Source of the DNA: Hermatobates lingyangjiaoensis
Lineage: Eukaryota; Arthropoda; Insecta; Hemiptera; Hermatobatidae
Direction of reading: 5' to 3'
Length of the DNA stretch: 64,000 nucleotides
NCBI GenBank assembly: GCA_026182355.1
Contig: JAPFBL010000119.1
Span: 702,501 to 766,500, forward strand
In this document: piece by piece, positions 58,941 through 64,000 of the stretch
Layout of the letters: each line of letters opens with the position of its first letter
Position numbering within the stretch: the stretch's first letter is position 1
Notes under the pieces: generated by a model
Told to the model about the DNA's origin: nothing
What the model saw: the letters and a program-made list of their open reading frames with translations, nothing else
The model's database searches: none
Position numbers and translations under genes: made by a program

Positions 58941-59064
58941 TCTACACAAAAACATCAATCTGTTTTATTAAGTGGTCCAGACAAAAGGCTTACTTACTTG
59001 CTAGTAAGGAGGCCAGGTTAGTTCAGTGGCAATGTGTTCGCCTTTGGACTGGTTAGTCTGAAGT
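58817..59064 (+). repeat. 124-bp tandem duplication containing a SINE head
   Basis: TCTACACAAAAACATCAATC starts at 58817 and again at 58941; the unit runs through the tRNA-like head GGTTAGTTCAGTGGCAATG. The second unit continues into B-box GAAGTTCAATACCCACC and ATTTATTTGAGGGTGATGAA. Confidence 0.85.
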
Positions 59065-59130
59065 TCAATACCCACCCTGGCCTTTGATTTATTTGAGGGT
59101 GATGAATAAATCTGAGCATCGTGTCAGGCA

Positions 59131-60357
59131 TATTGATGAATAGAGAGTGACTGAGGGAGATATTGATGAATAGAGAGTGACTGAGGGAGATATTGATGAA
59201 TAGAGAGTGACTGAGGGAGATATTGATGAATAGAGAGTGACTGAGGGAGATATTGATGAATAGAGAGTGAATGAGGGAGATATTGATGAATAGAGAGTGA
59301 CTGAGGGAGATATTGATGAATAGAGAGTGACTGAGGGAGATATTGATGAATAGAGAGTGACTGAGGGAGATATTGATGAATAGAGAGTGACTGAGGAGAT
59401 ATTGATGAATAGAGAGTGACTGAGGGAGATATTGATGAATAGAGAGTGACTGAGGGAGATATTGATGAATAGAGAGTGACTGAGGGAGATATTGATGAAT
59501 AGAGAGTGACTGAGGGAGATATTGATGAATAGAGAGTGACTGAGGGAGATATTGATGAATAGAGAGTGACTGAGGGAGATATTGATGAATAGAGAGTGAC
59601 TGAGGGAGATATTGATGAATTAGAGAGTGACTGAGGGAGATATTGATGAATAGAGAGTGAATGAGGGAGATATTGATGAATAGAGAGTGACTGAGGGAGA
59701 TATTGATGAATAGAGAGTGACTGAGGGAGATATTGATGAATAGAGAGTGACTGAGGGAGATATTGATGAATAGAGAGTGACTGAGGGAGATATTGATGAA
59801 TAGAGAGTGACTGAGGGAGATATTGATGAATAGAGTGAATGAGGGAGATATTGATGAATAGAGAGTGACTGAGGGAGATATTGATGAATAGAGAGTGACT
59901 GAGGGAGATATGGATGAATAGAGAGTGACTGAGGGAGATATTGATGAATAGAGAGTGACTGAGGGAGATATTGATGAATAGAGAGTGACTGAGGGAGATA
60001 TTGATGAATAGAGAGTGACTGAGGGAGATATTGATGAATAGAGAGTGACTGAGGGAGATATTGATGAATAGAGAGTGACTGAGGGAGATATTGATGAATA
60101 GAGAGTGACTGAGGGAGATATTGATGAATAGAGAGTGACTGAGGGAGATATTGATGAATAGAGAGTGACTGAGGGAGATATTGATGAATAGAGAGTGAAT
60201 GAGGGAGATATTGATGAATAGAGAGTGAATGAGGGAGATATTGATGAATAGAGAGTGACTGAGGGAGATATTGATGAATAGAGAGTGACTGAGGGAGATA
60301 TTGATGAATAGAGAGTGACTGAGGGAGATATTGATGAATAGAGAGTGAATGAGGGCG
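59131..60357. repeat. 30-bp minisatellite, about 41 copies
   Basis: Unit TATTGATGAATAGAGAGTGA followed by CTGAGGGAGA. Most units are identical; a C-to-A variant (GTGAATGAGGG) occurs in a minority. Three units change length by -1, +1 and -2 (near 59394, 59620, 59835). All plus frames contain stops. One minus frame has no stop within the unit but no ATG and is broken by the length changes, so it is taken as non-coding. The array starts inside the SINE body. Confidence 0.97.
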
Positions 60358-60589
60358 ATAAAATTAACTGTATAAATGGGCTGACAGTCAGGGGAAATGA
60401 TGAGGTTTTACCCTAAAGTTCGGACTAAAAAGTCTGAGATTATGGTTTAAATTTAAGAAAATAATATAATTTACTCATTATTATTATTTTTTGTTATTCC
60501 TAATTATTATTCAGTATTCTACTTTTATCATTTTTTTGATTATGCTTTGTTTTATTTTGTGTTAAGTGGTATCACTAGTTTTTCCCCTT

Positions 60590-60780
60590 CCCATCTCCTC
60601 GATTCGTAGCACAACGCTGATTAGTCAAATAAACTAGACATTTATCAATCAGAACCCAGATATCTAAACGATCAATCTCTCGAGATGATGACGGATGAAA
60701 AAATCATCATATTGAAGTGAGTTTTGTAAGTTCTTTGTCCTTGTGTTTCTCTCAGTGTTTTATGTTTACATATATTTTTT
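60590..60780 (+). mobile_element. Decayed family B PLE end
   Basis: CGAGATGATGACGGATGAAA then AATCATCATATTGAAGTGAG: first box ATGATGA, stem GATGA/TCATC, GAAA deleted, ATATTGAAGTGAG kept, T-rich tail with CTTGTGTTTCTC. Confidence 0.5.
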
Positions 60781-61027
60781 ATGTAATAGAGCATAAATTA
60801 AAAAAAAACTAAATAGTTATTAAGACAATATTTTTAGGGCATATTTCAACAGGAAAATGTAAGAAAAGTTATATTTCTCATACGGTGTATTTTTTATTAT
60901 TATAAAGTCCATACCTTCCTTTTCACATGTTTAACTGTGTGTATATTTATCAGATATATACTTATGTATTTTGGTGTCAACAATTTTTAAAAGTTACACT
61001 TCAAAAAACATATAATGCGAAGGATTT

Positions 61028-61440
61028 TCATTCAAAGTTACTTAAACTATCCCAAGCCCTAAATGCCCCCTTTGATGTGTAATAATTCTGTACGATGTGT
61101 TTTGTACTTTATGTTTGAATTGAATTCCAATGAATAAATATGTACCTACTTGTGTTTTGTTAGAACCTTGGACTGAGGCATAGAGATGTGACCGACTGAA
61201 GAAGGAAAACATGGCGATTGCGAGACCGACTGTCAAGAGTTTACGTCTGAGATATAGCAAGTGACTGGGGGCGACAGTTATAAAGTTGAGAACTGACACC
61301 GGGCTCAGCTCGTCTACAAGAGTCAACCTCTTCCAACAAATCTCTCACTGTCAACCATTTAATAACTTATAATTGAGTAAAAGTTCTGTGTGCAGTGTAC
61401 TTGCAAGAATTATTATTTCATTATATATATGTATATTGTT
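61028..61440 (+). pseudogene. Second, damaged copy of the last Pdp1 exon
   Basis: Matches 62110-62480, including the splice acceptor (TTTTGTTAG|AACCTTGG at 61164) and 3' UTR. Extra single bases in the coding part (GGCATAGAGATGTGACC, GGCGATTGCG) shift the frame and create stops, so it cannot encode the zipper. Differences are mostly one-base insertions, the pattern expected of unpolished long-read sequence, so an assembly duplicate is as likely as a real pseudo-exon. Confidence 0.8.
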
Positions 61441-61461
61441 TTCTTTTGAATTTGTATAATT

Positions 61462-62117
61462 AGTCAGTTATTGGGGAATTATTCCATTTGTTATGATTAT
61501 AATCTAGGATCATATTTATTTTGACCTTGAATATTAATTGTATTACTAAGGTTGTAAATAAAGTAATTATTCATTTAATTAAGGTTTTGATTAGAGTGAA
61601 ATAATATAGTCAAATTAATTTTAGGAACTCAAGAGGTAGGTTTAATATAAGATTAATAATTCGAGTGATGTGACACTGCAGATTAAAACAATTGGGTATT
61701 ACATTTAAATTGAAGTGGGTATTAAATTACCAGTTATTTGTAATTTTTGTTTAACTTTATCTCTAATCTTACTCAAAATACTTTTAAATAATATTTTATT
61801 GAAATTGCTAAAGAGTAACGGAAATAAAATAGACTATCATACCGAATCTAGAGATGAATATGTTTTTTACTAGTGATTATGTAGAAGAACTTTTGTTTTT
61901 TACTAGTTAAAGAGGGGATGAAGAGTGAGTGATCGAGGAAGTGGTGTTTTAGAGCAAAGGGGAGGTATATGAAGAAAGGCAATATATTATACAAAAATAT
62001 TGATACAGGTCTACACAAAAACATCAATCTGTTTTATTAAGTGGTCCAGACAAAAGGCTTAGTTACATGTTAGTAAGGAGGCCACGTTAGTTCAGTGGCA
62101 ATGTGCTCGCCTTTGGG
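61462..62117 (+). repeat. Segment A, copy 2
   Basis: Second copy of 58240-58925; it breaks off within the SINE head (TCGCCTTTGGG) and is joined directly to the last-exon segment, skipping the minisatellite. Confidence 0.85.
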
Positions 62118-62217
62118 CAATGCCCCGTTTGATGTGTAATAATTCTGTACGATGTGTTTTGTACTTTATTTTAATTGAATTTCAATGAATAAATATTACC
62201 TACTTGTGTTTTGTTAG

Positions 62218-62307
62218 AACCTTGGACTGAGGCAAGAGATGGACCGACTGAAGAAGGAAAACATGGCGTTGCGAGACCGACTGTCAAAGTTTACGTCTGA
62301 GATATAG
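62218..62307 (+). CDS. Pdp1: Pdp1 last coding exon, leucine zipper and stop
   Basis: Acceptor TTTTGTTAG|AAC; 29 codons and TAG. NLGLRQEMDRLKKENMALRD then RLSKFTSEI completes the zipper begun in the previous exon, with Leu at heptad positions and Asn/Glu-Lys pairs usual for PAR-bZIP dimerisation. The short tail after the zipper ends a few residues beyond the last heptad, as in insect Pdp1. The upstream copy at 61164 is frameshifted, so this is the functional version in the window. Confidence 0.9.
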   Translation, partial: NLGLRQEMDRLKKENMALRDRLSKFTSEI

Positions 62308-64000
62308 CAGGAGCTGGGGGCGACAGTTTAAAGTTGAAACTTACACCGGGCTCAGCTCGTCTACCAAAGTCAACCTCTTCCAACAAATCTCTCACTGTCA
62401 ACCATTTAATAACTTATAATTGAGTAAAAGTTCTGTGTGCAGTGTCTTGCAAGAATTATTATTTCATTATATATATGTATAGTTTTTTTTTGCAAGTTTT
62501 ATTAATTAGTGAACCCGTTATGGTGCGTTACCAGAGATCTCTAAAGAAGTGCAATAAATGATGATAAAGTGATTCAAGGGAAGTTGTACTTTTTTTAAAA
62601 AATAAAAGTCCGTTGCAGTTACAAAACACTATGCAGCACACTCGACATTCCAAGCTCTATGAAGGATCTCCTGTTCAGTAAAGCCGTTCTCGTCATTACT
62701 TCATTTATTTATTTTCCTAACTCATTTACCTTCTAACTCCTGTTTCAGTTCACACCTTTCACACCCCTACCTATCGTGATCAGTTATCACAGTGATTCAT
62801 CAAACACTCACATTACCGAGTAGTTTTGATTTTTATTTCTCATCTTCTGAGCACAAGGTATTAGGCTCCTCGATGCTAGACTAAAGTGATAAATAAAAAT
62901 ACTCTCACATTTATAGCTTGTTAATGTAGGGAATTTTTAAAATAATTTTTGTACTTAAAAACAAAGGTAAGGGAGGGAATTCTAAGAAAACGCAGTGTGT
63001 TTTGTTGCTCTCGAGCACTTAGATTTCCTGAGGTGACTGGAAGTTACCATTTTTAGTTGACAAATTAAAAAATAAACCATAATTAGAATGTAAGCGAATT
63101 TCTTTAGATGGTTATTAATATTAAAATCTTAAGGCATAAGCTACATTTTTAAAAAAAAGCACTGTATGTAGTTATGTTTTCTTACACTGTTACAATATAT
63201 GTATATACACTCATACAAATGTATAACAATTATAATATTTTACTTGAGTTAAAGTAAGAACTTTTTTTTACATGGTACCAATTTTTTCGTATTAATATGT
63301 AGTGAACAACTCTTCTCTCAATGTTTCTTGTAAACAGTCTTATTTCAAAAACTAAATTATTTAGTAAACATTTGTTTATAAAACTAAACCCTAGATTGTA
63401 ATCTTGTAACATCGTTCCCATTCAAGTGTCACCCACTGTAGACTATTTCATTCATTAGACACTCCATGAAATGTATTTTTTATAATTGTTGTTGACATAA
63501 TATATACGTCCTAAGAAAATTGAATTTAAAATAAAACATTGAGTTCAGTATGTTTGCATAGAACTTTGTTGTGCTTCTAGATTGCATAAATAATATATGT
63601 ATTTAATACATTAGCATCGTCGAGAACTTTATTCTGATGAATATTTAAATGGCTCATTTTGTTCTGATATATTTAATGCAGGAGGGAAATGGGAAGTATT
63701 TTGAAATGTATTTGTAATATAAATATTGAATGTTATATTTTTGTTTTCTTTTCAATATATATATATTTAATAGATTGTTTCTTTTGTTTGTAGTTAACCA
63801 AAAATACTAATGCAATTTAGCAGTTTCAGAATAGTGTTTAGTATAATTCTAAAAATGTGAAAGTTTTAACACAGCCTGAAAAATGATTGACCATTTTACA
63901 GCTAGAACTACTTTCTTTGTTTAAGGCAATTAATTTTGGTTAGACAACCTTGGATAATTTGAAATAATTATTTAGAATCGTTCATAAAAATGTAAGTTTA
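62308..64000 (+). other. Pdp1 3' UTR and flank
   Basis: GC-richer start (GCTGGGGGCGACAG, CCGGGCTCAGCTCGTC), then AT-rich. Candidate poly-A signals AATAAA at 62553 and 62601; which is used cannot be told. From about 62.9 kb no feature is seen. Confidence 0.5.

Larger units (their letters stand above)
51753..62217 (+). other. Pdp1 last intron, 10.5 kb
   Basis: Contains a hAT-type MITE, SINEs, a duplicated unknown repeat, a GC-rich block, a 30-bp minisatellite and a damaged copy of the last exon. Between these, 53.0-54.4 and 57.4-58.6 kb are AT-rich with nothing recognised. Confidence 0.75.

Noticed and set aside
59131..60357. Regular repeat array that might be taken for CRISPR
   Set aside because: The units are contiguous with no spacers, and the sequence is from an animal nuclear genome; it is a minisatellite.
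59131..60357. Minus-strand frame through the minisatellite without stops inside the unit
   Set aside because: No ATG, three length changes break the frame, and the repeat peptide has no support.
61164..61257. Alternative functional last exon of Pdp1
   Set aside because: Acceptor is intact, but inserted bases give a stop within the zipper; treated as pseudo-exon or assembly duplicate.

Overview
The window is AT-rich, intron-rich animal nuclear DNA. It carries one recognisable protein gene, the 3' part of a PAR-domain bZIP transcription factor of the Pdp1 / TEF-HLF-DBP family, spread over about 27 kb on the + strand. The 'LWTNVEAQAAFLGPTLWDK' style N-terminal block and the exon layout fit arthropod Pdp1. 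The SINE tails carry CCTAA repeats, which read as TTAGG on the other strand, the usual arthropod telomere unit. Dense (TA)n and (GT)n microsatellites, tRNA-derived SINEs and many Penelope-like elements (PLEs) suggest a large arthropod genome such as a crustacean or chelicerate. I cannot place it more precisely.

Layout. 1-4.1 kb: low-complexity and AT-rich sequence with no gene. 4.1-33.1 kb: a graveyard of PLEs, ranging from pieces of reverse transcriptase (RT) and GIY-YIG endonuclease reading frames to very short terminal pieces. It includes a 977-bp inverted duplication (18489-20893), a 5'-truncated element with an open RT/GIY-YIG frame (22082-23041) and its decayed relative (31739-32310). 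33.1-35.7 kb: mostly unique DNA ending in a candidate CRE-type promoter and a 5' exon. 35677-62307: five Pdp1 coding exons, of 137, 205, 104, 138 and 90 nt, with phases that join cleanly (phase 2 entry, 0, 1, 0, 0). The first long intron (35.8-41.8 kb) holds a second PLE cluster. The later introns hold SINEs, a hAT-type MITE, a TA-flanked MITE, a 30-bp minisatellite and a damaged second copy of the last exon. After 62.3 kb: 3' UTR and AT-rich flank.

The most interesting content is a set of hammerhead-ribozyme (HHR) motifs in the PLE terminal regions. I count 19 places where both catalytic boxes, CTGANGA and GAAA, are intact with the right spacing, plus a similar number of decayed ones. They fall into at least three sequence families. 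Most with a readable stem II share two features: one extra nucleotide between CTGANGA and stem II, and a stem III that is a 4-6 nt palindrome (AGATCT, ATAT, AGCT, ACATGT, ACTAGT, ACGT). In two PLE families the ribozyme core overlaps the first codons of the element's reading frame. Many copies lie head to head, forming long hairpins, and nearly all abut (TA)n tracts, suggesting (TA)n as insertion target. HHRs in PLEs are established; the extra nucleotide, the palindromic stem III across unrelated families and the start-codon overlap are the points most worth checking.

Everything here is from reading the sequence by eye. No database search, folding or alignment program was run.
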